This document shows, in pieces, positions 57,392 to 64,000 of a stretch of 64,000 nucleotides of DNA (the first letter of the stretch is position 1; each line of letters opens with the position of its first letter). A program made the translations under genes and the position numbers. Below the pieces are notes generated by a model, which was not told the DNA's origin, did no database searches, and saw only the letters and a program-made list of their open reading frames with translations. Origin of the DNA: a virus. The stretch covers positions 1 to 64,000 of the IMG/VR virus record IMGVR_UViG_3300042945_001831. The stretch is one strand, 5' to 3'.

Positions 57392-57718
57392 ATGACTTAT
57401 TCTGAATTTGATATTATTATGCCCGAAAACACAAATGTTAATGGTTTCTGGAAATATAATGAAGACAAAATTCTGAAACAACTTGAAGAGTATATTGCTA
57501 GTACTTATAAACAGCATTATGTGGACAGGACTGGTAATGGAACTGAACAAACCCTTGATAAGATTAAACATAATCGTCGTGAAGGATTTTGTGCCGGAAA
57601 TATAACCAAGTATACTGATCGCTATGATACTAAAGGAACACCTCGTGCCGACTTGTTTAAAGTATTGCACTATACTATTCTTTTGATTAATCATCTCAAT
57701 CTCGTTGAAAACAAGTGA
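57392..57718 (+). CDS. DUF3310-like protein (108 aa)
   Basis: Central part EQTLDKIKHNRREGFCAGNI then TKYTDRYDTKGTPRADLFKV and LHYTILLINHL matches the DUF3310 layout (GfxxGNxxKYxxRyxxKG...dLxKaxxYl), a short helical family seen near nucleotide and replication genes in many phages. The two domains of T4-like gp45 and gp46 flank it. Its stop overlaps the next frame. Function unknown. Confidence 0.72.
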   Translation: MTYSEFDIIMPENTNVNGFWKYNEDKILKQLEEYIASTYKQHYVDRTGNGTEQTLDKIKHNRREGFCAGNITKYTDRYDTKGTPRADLFKVLHYTILLINHLNLVENK

Positions 57719-57735
57719 AACTCAAATCTCAAATT

Positions 57736-58401
57736 ATGAAACTATCTGAATCTACTATTACTATTCTAAAAAACTTTGCTTCAATTAATCAGTCCATTCT
57801 GGTAAAAGAAGGTTCTAAACTTCGCACGATTTCGGTAATGAAAAATATTCTTGCCGAAGCAGAAATTAAAGAAAAGTTCACAAAAGATTTTGCGATTTAT
57901 GACCTTAATCAATTTCTAAATGGATTGGGACTACACCAGGATCCTGACCTTGATTTTGAAAATGACTCGCACGTTATTATTCGTGAAGGAAAACGTCGTG
58001 TAAAGTATTTCTTTGCTGATCCAGAAGTAATTGTTTCACCACCAGAAAAAGATATTGTCCTTCCTTCTCAAGATGTTTGTTTTCAACTAGAACATTCTCA
58101 ATTGGATAATTTGAAAAAAGCAGCAGCAGTTTATCAACTTCCAGATCTTTCTGCTATTGGTGAAGCAGGCGTAATTCGTTTGGTTGTTCGTGATAAGAAG
58201 AATGATACTTCTAACGAATACTCAATCGTTGTGGGTGAGACCGATAAAGAATTCGCTTTTAACTTCAAGGTTGAGAACATCAAGATCATTCCTGGATCTT
58301 ATGATGTGGTTGTGTCAGAAAAACTTCTGTCTAAATTCACAAATGAACGTTATAATTTGACTTATTATATTGCTCTTGAGCCAGATTCAACATTTAATTA
58401 A
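57736..58401 (+). CDS. gp45: gp45 sliding clamp
   Basis: 221 residues from ATG 57736, a start that matches T4 gp45 (MKLSkxtxxLLKNFAxIN). An in-frame ATG at 57715 would overlap the previous gene. Trimeric clamp for gp43, and coactivator of late transcription with gp55. Conserved: FAIYDLNQFLNGLGL, RRVKYFFADPEVIVSPP, and the C-terminal YIALEPDSTFN, which also matches T4. The codon use is richer than in nearby hypothetical genes. Confidence 0.94.
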   Translation: MKLSESTITILKNFASINQSILVKEGSKLRTISVMKNILAEAEIKEKFTKDFAIYDLNQFLNGLGLHQDPDLDFENDSHVIIREGKRRVKYFFADPEVIVSPPEKDIVLPSQDVCFQLEHSQLDNLKKAAAVYQLPDLSAIGEAGVIRLVVRDKKNDTSNEYSIVVGETDKEFAFNFKVENIKIIPGSYDVVVSEKLLSKFTNERYNLTYYIALEPDSTFN

Positions 58402-58444
58402 TTATCTTCGTATGCCGTCAAGAAAACCTGAATGGATTTAAGTG

Positions 58445-58663
58445 ATGGATAATAGTCATCCTGTTTGTAATTTATGTGGAGGTAAAGGATGTGAAAAGTG
58501 TCATAGTGGTTGGGAGTGTACTGGAGAAACCTGTAACAAATGTGCTATGGGTTGGGAATTGGGATTAGATAAATCAACCATTTCTCAAAAGAGTTCTGGA
58601 ATAACTCTTAGAACTGTGAATAATTTTGAAAAGACCGTTTGTGAATTAAATTATGACAAGTGA
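58445..58663 (+). CDS. Small Cys-rich putative zinc protein (72 aa)
   Basis: Starts at ATG 58445; GTG 58442 directly precedes it. The N-terminal half has eight cysteines (CNLCGGKGCEKC, CTGETCNKC) in a DnaJ-like CxxCxGxGCxxC pattern, so it should bind zinc. It overlaps gp44 by 11 nt. It may bind nucleic acid or the clamp loader. No direct family call is possible. Confidence 0.72.
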   Translation: MDNSHPVCNLCGGKGCEKCHSGWECTGETCNKCAMGWELGLDKSTISQKSSGITLRTVNNFEKTVCELNYDK

Positions 58664-59597
58664 ATTTCTTTTTGTGGAAAAGTACCGTCCTCAAGTGATT
58701 GAGGATTGTATTCTTCCTGATGATACTAAAAAAACATTCAAGGAGTTTGTAGAGAAGGGTGAGATCCCAAATCTCCTTCTTTCTGGACCTCCTGGTATTG
58801 GTAAAACTACAATCGCAAAAGCATTGTGTAATGAGTTGGGAGCAGATTATTATGTCATCAACGGATCTGACGAAGGACGTTTCCTGGATACTGTACGGAA
58901 CCAAGCGAAGAACTTCGCTTCGACCGTCTCACTTACGGGATCTTCTAAACACAAAGTCATCATCATCGATGAAGCAGATAACACGGGCAACGACGTTCAA
59001 CTCCTACTACGGGCAAATATTGAGACATTTTATAATAACTGCAGATTCATCTTCACCTGTAACTACAAGAACAAGATCATCGAACCCCTGCACTCCCGAT
59101 GTGCCGTCATCGACTTCACAATCAAAGGGAAACAAAAGGCACAACTTGCAGGAGCATTCTTCAAAAGAGTTCTTCAAATCCTTGATCAAGAAAGGATTGA
59201 ATATGATGAAAAGGTTGTTGTAGAACTTGTAACCAAACATTTTCCAGATTTTCGTCGTGTTCTCAACGAATGTCAAAGGTATTCTACTGGTGGGAAAATT
59301 GACACTGGAATTCTTGCATCCTTTTCTGATATTGCCGTAAATGATCTTATTCCTCACCTCAAAAATAAAAACTTTCCTGAAGTTAGAAAGTGGGTGGTCT
59401 CCAACTTGGACAACGATTCTGGTATCGTTCTTCGCAGGGTGTATGATGCCTGTTATGGTTGCCTTTCATCCCAATCTATCCCTGCTGCCGTTCTTATTAT
59501 TGCTAAGTATCAGTATCAGAATGCCTTTTGTGCAGACCAGGAGATTAATCTCCTAGCGGCATTGACTGAAATTATGTGTGAGTGTCAGTTCCAATGA
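58653..59597 (+). CDS. gp44: gp44 clamp loader large subunit
   Basis: 314 residues (T4 gp44 319). AAA+ ATPase that, with gp62, loads gp45. Walker A GPPGIGKT at 45-52, Walker B DEAD at 106-109, and SRC (arginine finger) near 147-149 in HSRCAVIDF. N-terminal FLFVEKYRPQVIEDCIL is the typical start. Its stop overlaps the next gene by ATGA. Confidence 0.95.
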   Translation: MTSEFLFVEKYRPQVIEDCILPDDTKKTFKEFVEKGEIPNLLLSGPPGIGKTTIAKALCNELGADYYVINGSDEGRFLDTVRNQAKNFASTVSLTGSSKHKVIIIDEADNTGNDVQLLLRANIETFYNNCRFIFTCNYKNKIIEPLHSRCAVIDFTIKGKQKAQLAGAFFKRVLQILDQERIEYDEKVVVELVTKHFPDFRRVLNECQRYSTGGKIDTGILASFSDIAVNDLIPHLKNKNFPEVRKWVVSNLDNDSGIVLRRVYDACYGCLSSQSIPAAVLIIAKYQYQNAFCADQEINLLAALTEIMCECQFQ

Positions 59598-59803
59598 ATC
59601 TATATAAAATCTCATATAAGAATCTAAAAGAAGAATCTATTAAAACAACTCCAGAAAATGTAAAGGAGGCAAATGAAGCACTTTTTTATTCTAAAATGAA
59701 TCTTCCACAGGCAGCAAAGCACTGTGGTATGACGCAGAAAGAAATGAAACTTACTTTTTTTGAATACCTTAAATATAATAAACCTGATTATGAAATCTCT
59801 TAA
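59594..59803 (+). CDS. Small helical protein between gp44 and dam (69 aa)
   Basis: Starts in ATGA at 59594. A helix-turn-helix-like stretch (NLPQAAKHCGMTQKEMKLTF then FEYLKYNKP) suggests DNA binding. A similar protein follows gp44 in other cyanophages, as recalled. It overlaps the methyltransferase by 14 nt. Confidence 0.68.
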   Translation: MNLYKISYKNLKEESIKTTPENVKEANEALFYSKMNLPQAAKHCGMTQKEMKLTFFEYLKYNKPDYEIS

Positions 59804-60668
59804 GACCCCTTGCCGCTACCCCGGTGGTAAGAGTAGAGCGGTCACTAAAATGGACCAATACTTCCCAGATCTTCGCAACTATGATGAATTTCGTGAACCA
59901 TTTCTTGGTGGAGGATCAGTTGCAATTCACATTACAAAGAAATATCCATACCTTAAGATTTGGGTGAACGATCTGTATTCTCCACTTGTAAACTTCTGGC
60001 AGCAACTCCAGATGTTTGGGGATGATTTGAAGAATGAACTTAGTGGACTGAAGTTAGCATATTGTACACCAGAATTAGCAAGAGAATTATTTACAAAGTC
60101 AAAGGTACAAATCAATGATGAGTCTGAAACGAACCTTAATCGTGCTGTCGCTTTCTATATTGTTAACAAATGTTCTTTTAGTGGTCTTACCGAAAGTTCT
60201 TCTTTTTCTCCACAAGCATCAAATAGCAATTTTTCATTGATGGGTATTGAGAAACTCCCAGAGTATTCAAAGTTAATTGCTAATTGGCGTATAACTAATT
60301 ACTCCTATGATTATCTAATGGATGGAAACAAGAGTGCTTTTATGTATCTCGACCCTCCTTATGATATTAAGGATAATCTCTATGGGAATAAAGGATCAAT
60401 GCACAAAGGATTTGATCACGATAAGTTTGCTGCTGATTGCAATTCCAACAATATGGATATGTTGGTAAGTTATAATACTGATCAACTTGTCAAAGATCGT
60501 TTCTTAGGTGGAAAATGGAATGCTGCTGAGTTTGATTTGACTTATACAATGCGTTCTGTTGGTGAATATATGAGAGAGCAAAAACAACGTAAAGAACTGC
60601 TACTTTTTAATTATGGAATTGAAGGACTGGTTAAACTCGATCAATCAGACGAAGAACAACCTAATTGA
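59790..60668 (+). CDS. dam: D12-class DNA adenine methyltransferase
   Basis: 292 residues from ATG 59790 (MKSLKTPCRYPGGKSRAVTK). D12-class N6-adenine methyltransferase. Motifs: PGGKS (11-15), EPFLGGGSVAIHI (motif I, about 36-48), WVNDLYSPLVNFW, and catalytic DPPY (188-191). The target is usually GATC; not shown here. It may protect DNA from host nucleases or mark it. It sits between gp44 and gp62, which are adjacent in T4, and its last 56 nt overlap gp62. The gene name is by class. Confidence 0.9.
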   Translation: MKSLKTPCRYPGGKSRAVTKMDQYFPDLRNYDEFREPFLGGGSVAIHITKKYPYLKIWVNDLYSPLVNFWQQLQMFGDDLKNELSGLKLAYCTPELARELFTKSKVQINDESETNLNRAVAFYIVNKCSFSGLTESSSFSPQASNSNFSLMGIEKLPEYSKLIANWRITNYSYDYLMDGNKSAFMYLDPPYDIKDNLYGNKGSMHKGFDHDKFAADCNSNNMDMLVSYNTDQLVKDRFLGGKWNAAEFDLTYTMRSVGEYMREQKQRKELLLFNYGIEGLVKLDQSDEEQPN

Positions 60669-60993
60669 TGAAGATCCTTCACTTGAGAAGGAATATGCAC
60701 CATACATTATTAATCGTTGCCTCTCTGGGCATATTGATTGTATTATGTTTGCAAATGAAATGAATAAGTATAACTTTTTGCCAAAAAAATTACAATATGA
60801 TTTTTTTATAAATATCATTAGGAACAAGAAGAGATTTTCTCCTTGGATCAAAAAAGAAACAATTAAAGATCTTGATTATGTTAAAAATTACTATGGATAT
60901 AGTAATGAAAAAGCACAGCAAGCTTTAAAGATTCTATCTAAAGAACAAATCGACTTCATTAAATCTAAATTTGAAACTGGAGGAAAAAAATGA
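60613..60993 (+). CDS. gp62: gp62 clamp loader small subunit
   Basis: 126 residues, shorter than T4 gp62 (187) but typical for cyanophages. MELKDWLNSINQTKNNLIDE, then YIINRCLSGHIDCIMFANEM, KKLQYDFFINIIRNKKRFSP and the C-terminal KAQQALKILSKEQIDFIKSK. The start overlaps the methyltransferase by 56 nt. It is the only in-frame start that keeps the conserved N-terminus. Coupled to regA by 4 nt. Confidence 0.85.
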   Translation: MELKDWLNSINQTKNNLIDEDPSLEKEYAPYIINRCLSGHIDCIMFANEMNKYNFLPKKLQYDFFINIIRNKKRFSPWIKKETIKDLDYVKNYYGYSNEKAQQALKILSKEQIDFIKSKFETGGKK

Positions 60994-61427
60994 TTGCTGA
61001 ACCTGAAGTAAAATGGTCTTCTGACCAAATGATTGAAGTATCTTTGAATGAGCCTGATGATTTTCTTAAGGTTCGTGAAACTTTAACTCGTATTGGAGTT
61101 GCTTCACGAAAAGAAAAAAAGATTTATCAGTCTTGTCATATTCTGCATAAACAGGGAAAGTATTTTATTGTTCATTTTAAAGAATTATTTGCACTTGATG
61201 GCAAACACGCAAATCTTACTTTAAATGACGTACAACGTAGAAATCGTATTGTACAGTTACTTTCTGATTGGGGACTAATAACTGTTATTTTTCCAGAAAA
61301 AGTTACTGATATTGCACCACTTAATCAGATTAAAGTTTTATCTTATAAAGATAAAGATGAATGGGAACTTGAAACCAAATATAATATTGGTAAGAAAAAA
61401 GTTAAATCGGAAGAGGAAACCGAATAA
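60990..61427 (+). CDS. regA: RegA translational repressor
   Basis: 145 residues (T4 RegA 122). Binds the start regions of early mRNAs and blocks their translation. Signature: VSLNEPDDFLKVRETLTRIG then VASRKEKKIYQSCHILHKQG and YFIVHFKELFALDGK, NDVQRRNRIVQLLSDWGL. Located after gp62, as in T4. A terminator follows 4 nt after the stop. Confidence 0.93.
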   Translation: MIAEPEVKWSSDQMIEVSLNEPDDFLKVRETLTRIGVASRKEKKIYQSCHILHKQGKYFIVHFKELFALDGKHANLTLNDVQRRNRIVQLLSDWGLITVIFPEKVTDIAPLNQIKVLSYKDKDEWELETKYNIGKKKVKSEEETE

Positions 61428-61431
61428 AAAA

Positions 61432-61458
61432 AGACGGGTTTCCTACCCGTCTTTTTTT
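61432..61458 (+). terminator. Rho-independent terminator after regA
   Basis: 8-bp arms AGACGGGT (61432-61439) and ACCCGTCT (61445-61452) with loop TTCCT, followed by a T-run to 61458. Upstream A-run can extend the stem. Confidence 0.92.
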
Positions 61459-61533
61459 ATGATTTCTTATAATTATATACGGATGCTGAAAAGGTCCACA
61501 AAACACAAACTCGCTTTTAAAGGAGCTACCATA

Positions 61534-61974
61534 ATGACTAATCTTGCAACATCGCGGTTTACTGCGTCTGATCTTCCTGCCTTGATGGACAGAATTACAC
61601 GCAATAGCATTGGAATGGACGAATATTTTGATCGTCTATTGAATCTTCATGAAACTTCAACTAATTATCCACCTTATAATCTAATTCAAATTAATACCGT
61701 TGAATCTCATCTGGAACTCGCACTAGCAGGATTCAAGAAAGAAGAGGTTAATGTTTTTACAGAATATGGAAAACTTTTTGTCGAAGGGCAAAAAGCAGAT
61801 GCTGAATCAGATAGGACGTTTATTCACAAGGGAGTAGCTAGTAGAAGTTTTAAACGAGTATGGACTTTATCAGATGACACAGAAGTACGTGAAGTTACAT
61901 TTGAAGACGGACTTTTACGAATCGTACTTGGAAAAATAGTACCAGAGCATCATACTCGTAAAGATTATCTCTAA
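61534..61974 (+). CDS. hsp20: Hsp20 / small heat-shock protein
   Basis: 146 residues from ATG 61534, preceded by AAAGGAGCT, a strong ribosome site. Longer in-frame starts would lie upstream in the terminator region. Alpha-crystallin domain at about 40-130: YPPYNLIQINTVESHLELAL, AGFKKEEVNVFTEYGKLFVE, KGVASRSFKRVWTLSDDTEV and VTFEDGLLRIVLGK. Small heat-shock chaperones are a hallmark of cyanomyoviruses and hold unfolded proteins. It has its own terminator before and after, so it is a single-gene unit. A TATAAT at 61468 may be its -10. Confidence 0.94.
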   Translation: MTNLATSRFTASDLPALMDRITRNSIGMDEYFDRLLNLHETSTNYPPYNLIQINTVESHLELALAGFKKEEVNVFTEYGKLFVEGQKADAESDRTFIHKGVASRSFKRVWTLSDDTEVREVTFEDGLLRIVLGKIVPEHHTRKDYL

Positions 61975-62005
61975 ATAGAACTGAATATCGTCGTCGCTAT
62001 GCCAC

Positions 62006-62046
62006 GGGAGGTAACTGGCAAAATCCAGTTGACACCTCCCATTTTT
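62006..62046 (+). terminator. Rho-independent terminator after hsp20
   Basis: GGGAGGT (62006-62012) pairs with ACCTCCC (62034-62040), with an inner AACTGG/CCAGTT stem and a 3-nt bulge, followed by ATTTTT (62041-62046). Confidence 0.85.
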
Positions 62047-62077
62047 ATTGCTAAAATTTTAAAAAAGGACATAAAAA

Positions 62078-62452
62078 ATGACTGTAAAGCTTGCATTATT
62101 GAAATCTGGTGAAGAAGTTATTTCTGATATTAAAGAATTTAGAGATCCTGATGATAATTTAGTTTCTTATCTTTTTAAAAGGCCACATTACGTTAAACTA
62201 TCTTCTTCTCAAGTATTAGTTGAGGGAGTAGAGCAAACAAAATATAATGCATCATTTTATAAATGGATGGCACTATCAAAGGATAATGATATTGTTGTTA
62301 ATTATGATTGGGTAGTTTGTATTGTTGAACCAATTGATGAAATTAAAAAATCTTATGAGGAGAAAATGAATGGAGCAGGAAATAGTGGAAACGGAATCGG
62401 AGATTCTGACACAAGTAATAGTCTTACTGAATCGGTCAATTTTGATCAGTAA
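62078..62452 (+). CDS. Small Sm-like-type cyanophage protein (124 aa)
   Basis: The first 90 residues (VKLALLKSGEEVISDIKEFR, RPHYVKLSSSQV, NDIVVNYDWVVCIVEPID) share strand order and GEE turn with the protein at 53366, and the CIVEP segment also resembles ILTLVEP in the next gene. The C-terminal tail is a low-complexity Gly/Asn/Ser/Asp stretch (about 100-120). AAAGGACA is the ribosome site. Possible RNA-binding. Function unknown. Confidence 0.7.
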   Translation: MTVKLALLKSGEEVISDIKEFRDPDDNLVSYLFKRPHYVKLSSSQVLVEGVEQTKYNASFYKWMALSKDNDIVVNYDWVVCIVEPIDEIKKSYEEKMNGAGNSGNGIGDSDTSNSLTESVNFDQ

Positions 62453-62666
62453 GATTCAGGAAGTATTGGCTGATATTGGTCAACCAGACTGTAGACTTAT
62501 TTCTCCATATGAAATTGTAACCAGTGAATCTGGGGAAAAAACTCTAGTGAAGTGGTTAAACAATATTACAAATGATGTTGAAATTATGATTAGTTCAGAT
62601 AAAATTTTGACTCTCGTTGAGCCAAATGGAAAATTACTTGATGATTATCTAGAAGTTACAAAATGA
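62370..62666 (+). CDS. Small Sm-like-type protein (98 aa) before gp43
   Basis: Starts at ATG 62370 behind a good GAGGAG (62357-62362, 7-nt spacing), overlapping the previous gene by 83 nt. The alternative TTG at 62442 (LISKIQEVLADIG) would reduce this to 11 nt but has no ribosome site. The part from PDCRLISPYEIV to SDKILTLVEPNG resembles the two other Sm-like-type proteins. The stop overlaps the gp43 start (ATGA). Confidence 0.65.
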   Translation: MEQEIVETESEILTQVIVLLNRSILISKIQEVLADIGQPDCRLISPYEIVTSESGEKTLVKWLNNITNDVEIMISSDKILTLVEPNGKLLDDYLEVTK

Positions 62667-64000
62667 GATTTTATACCAACGTCTATGAAAAATTTAATAA
62701 AATGTTGGTTCGTGGTTATGAGGACGGTAGGTATTTCCAATTAGAAGAAGAGTTTCAACCAACTCTTTATGTGACTTCTAAAAAACAAAGTAAATACAAA
62801 ACTCTTGATGGATTAAGTGTTGAACCAATTCAACCTGGAAAGATTTCTGATTGTAAGGAATTTTTAAAAAAATATGAAAATGTAGAAGGATTTACTGTTT
62901 ATGGTAATGATAATTACAAAGCACAATATATTTCTGAAACTTATCCAGAAGATGAAATTAAGTTTGATATTAAAAAAATTCGTCTCGTAACAATCGACAT
63001 TGAGGTTGCATCAGAGAATGGATTTCCAAATGTATTTGATTGTGCAGAAGAACTTCTAGCAATCACATTACAAAATTATTCAACAAAGAATATCATTTGT
63101 TTTGCTTCTCGTCCTTATGTTAATACTCGCAAAGATGTAGTATATGTCGAATGTAGAGATGAAATTGATTTAATTCAGCACTTTCTTGCATTTTGGGAAA
63201 GAGAAACTCCTGATGTGATTACAGGTTGGAACTGTGAGTTGTATGATATTCCTTATATTGCCGGAAGAATTGATAGAATTCTTGGCGAAAAAGAAGCACG
63301 TCGTCTTTCTCCTTGGGGAAATATTCACAAACGAGAACTTGTAATTAAGGGAAGGGATCAAATCTTTTATGAGGTTTCTGGAATATCGATTATTGATTAC
63401 CTTGACCTTTATAAGAAATTTACTTATAAAGCACAGGAATCTTATCGTCTAGACCATATTGCGAATGTGGAACTAGGTCAAAAAAAATTAGACCACTCTG
63501 AGTTTGAGACCTTTAAGGATTTTTATACAAAAGATTGGCAAAAATTTATTGATTATAATATTCGAGACGTAGAACTTGTAGATCAATTAGAAGACAAGAT
63601 GAAACTTATCGAACTATGTTTTACGATGGCTTATGACGCAAAAATAAATTTTAATGATGTGTTCTTTCAGGTAAGAACTTGGGATGCAATCATTTATAAC
63701 TATTTAAAAAAAAGAAACATTGTCATTCCTCCTAAAGATCGTTCGGAAAAGAGTGATAAATTTGCGGGGGCATATGTTAAGGAACCAAAACCTGGAAAGT
63801 ATGATTATGTAGTAAGTTTCGATTTGAATTCACTTTATCCGCATTTAATTATGCAATATAATATCTCACCAGAAACTTTGATTGATGCAAGACACCCAAG
63901 TGCAACAGTAGATAAAATTTTGAATAAAGAATTGGATCTTTCTGATTATAAAGACTATGCAGTATGCCCGAATGGTGCGATGTATCGTAAAGACGTTCGT
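62663..64000 (+). CDS. gp43: gp43 DNA polymerase (partial, 3' end beyond window)
   Basis: Family B replicative polymerase with proofreading, open to the window edge (446 codons; T4 gp43 has 898). ATG 62663 overlaps the previous stop. Exo I is TIDIEV, with D112 and E114, the same numbers as T4; Exo II is VITGWNCELYDIPYI (about 187-201); Exo III is YNIRDVELV with D302. Motif A is SFDLNSLYP with D387 (T4 D408). It works with gp45, gp44/62 and regA encoded just upstream. Confidence 0.96.
   Translation, partial: MRFYTNVYEKFNKMLVRGYEDGRYFQLEEEFQPTLYVTSKKQSKYKTLDGLSVEPIQPGKISDCKEFLKKYENVEGFTVYGNDNYKAQYISETYPEDEIKFDIKKIRLVTIDIEVASENGFPNVFDCAEELLAITLQNYSTKNIICFASRPYVNTRKDVVYVECRDEIDLIQHFLAFWERETPDVITGWNCELYDIPYIAGRIDRILGEKEARRLSPWGNIHKRELVIKGRDQIFYEVSGISIIDYLDLYKKFTYKAQESYRLDHIANVELGQKKLDHSEFETFKDFYTKDWQKFIDYNIRDVELVDQLEDKMKLIELCFTMAYDAKINFNDVFFQVRTWDAIIYNYLKKRNIVIPPKDRSEKSDKFAGAYVKEPKPGKYDYVVSFDLNSLYPHLIMQYNISPETLIDARHPSATVDKILNKELDLSDYKDYAVCPNGAMYRKDVR

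Noticed and set aside
61468-61473. TATAAT as promoter for hsp20
   Set aside because: No -35 or extended -10 is found at a suitable distance and it lies in T/A-rich DNA after the regA terminator. Kept only as a possibility in the hsp20 entry.
61312-61533. Upstream extension of the Hsp20 frame to an ATG at 61312
   Set aside because: It overlaps regA and its terminator, and the AAAGGAGCT ribosome site points to ATG 61534, which also gives the usual length.

Overview
The window is a contiguous stretch of a T4-like myovirus genome, and the gene content points to a cyanophage. The order gp25-gp6-gp7-gp8, gp13-gp14-gp15-gp16-gp17-gp18-gp19-gp20-gp67-gp21-gp22-gp23-gp3-uvsY-uvsW-gp55-gp47-gp46-gp45-gp44-gp62-regA-gp43 is the T4-type core in its cyanophage arrangement. 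A cyanobacterial-type DUF3110 protein, an Hsp20 chaperone and cyanophage-type small proteins support a cyanobacterial host. All convincing genes are on the + strand and the sequence is AT-rich. I saw no tRNA, integrase, transposase or CRISPR array, and no photosynthesis gene in this window.

Layout. (1) 1-8074 is an accessory region of mostly tiny, tightly coupled genes of unknown function, plus a GIY-YIG homing endonuclease, an SF2 helicase and a DUF2786 protein. The gene blocks are punctuated by repeated cassettes: a GTGCCAC...GTGGCAC stem-loop followed by an extended -10 promoter. (2) 8075-9246 has no convincing gene. It holds a dense cluster of TTTTCCACA (DnaA-box-like) motifs in both orientations, 13 copies of TTCGTY and three copies of a C-rich 24-mer. 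It is the most unusual part of the window and a candidate origin or host-DnaA-binding region. (3) 9247-11590 holds small conserved genes and a glycosyltransferase-like protein, with a terminator that overlaps a promoter. (4) 11628-34899 encodes baseplate and tail-periphery proteins, including giants of 3413 and 2429 residues. (5) 34914-50847 encodes the neck, terminase, tail sheath and tube, portal, prohead core and protease, and the major capsid protein, ending in a strong terminator. (6) 50919-64000 holds the tail completion protein and then the recombination, late-transcription and replication genes, ending inside the DNA polymerase gene.

How it works together. Early sigma70-like promoters (TTGACN, 16-18 bp, often TGnTATAAT) precede the small-gene blocks, gp55 and the replication block. 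gp55 is the T4-type late sigma factor. Its expected target, TATAAATA, lies upstream of gp8, gp18, gp20 (one mismatch), gp67, gp22 and others. gp45 (clamp), gp44/gp62 (loader), gp43 (polymerase), gp46/47, UvsW and UvsY form the T4 replication-recombination machine. gp16/gp17 package DNA through the gp20 portal into a gp23 head built on gp22/gp67 and processed by gp21.

Striking features are the DnaA-box-like cluster, the repeated hairpin-promoter cassettes, and at least four families of short beta-rich modules shared among gp7, gp8, gp14, gp15 and the 2429-residue protein. Others are a DUF5661/DUF5872-type mosaic gene between the two terminase genes, a D12-class adenine methyltransferase between the two clamp-loader genes, and three small proteins that look like divergent Sm-like paralogues.
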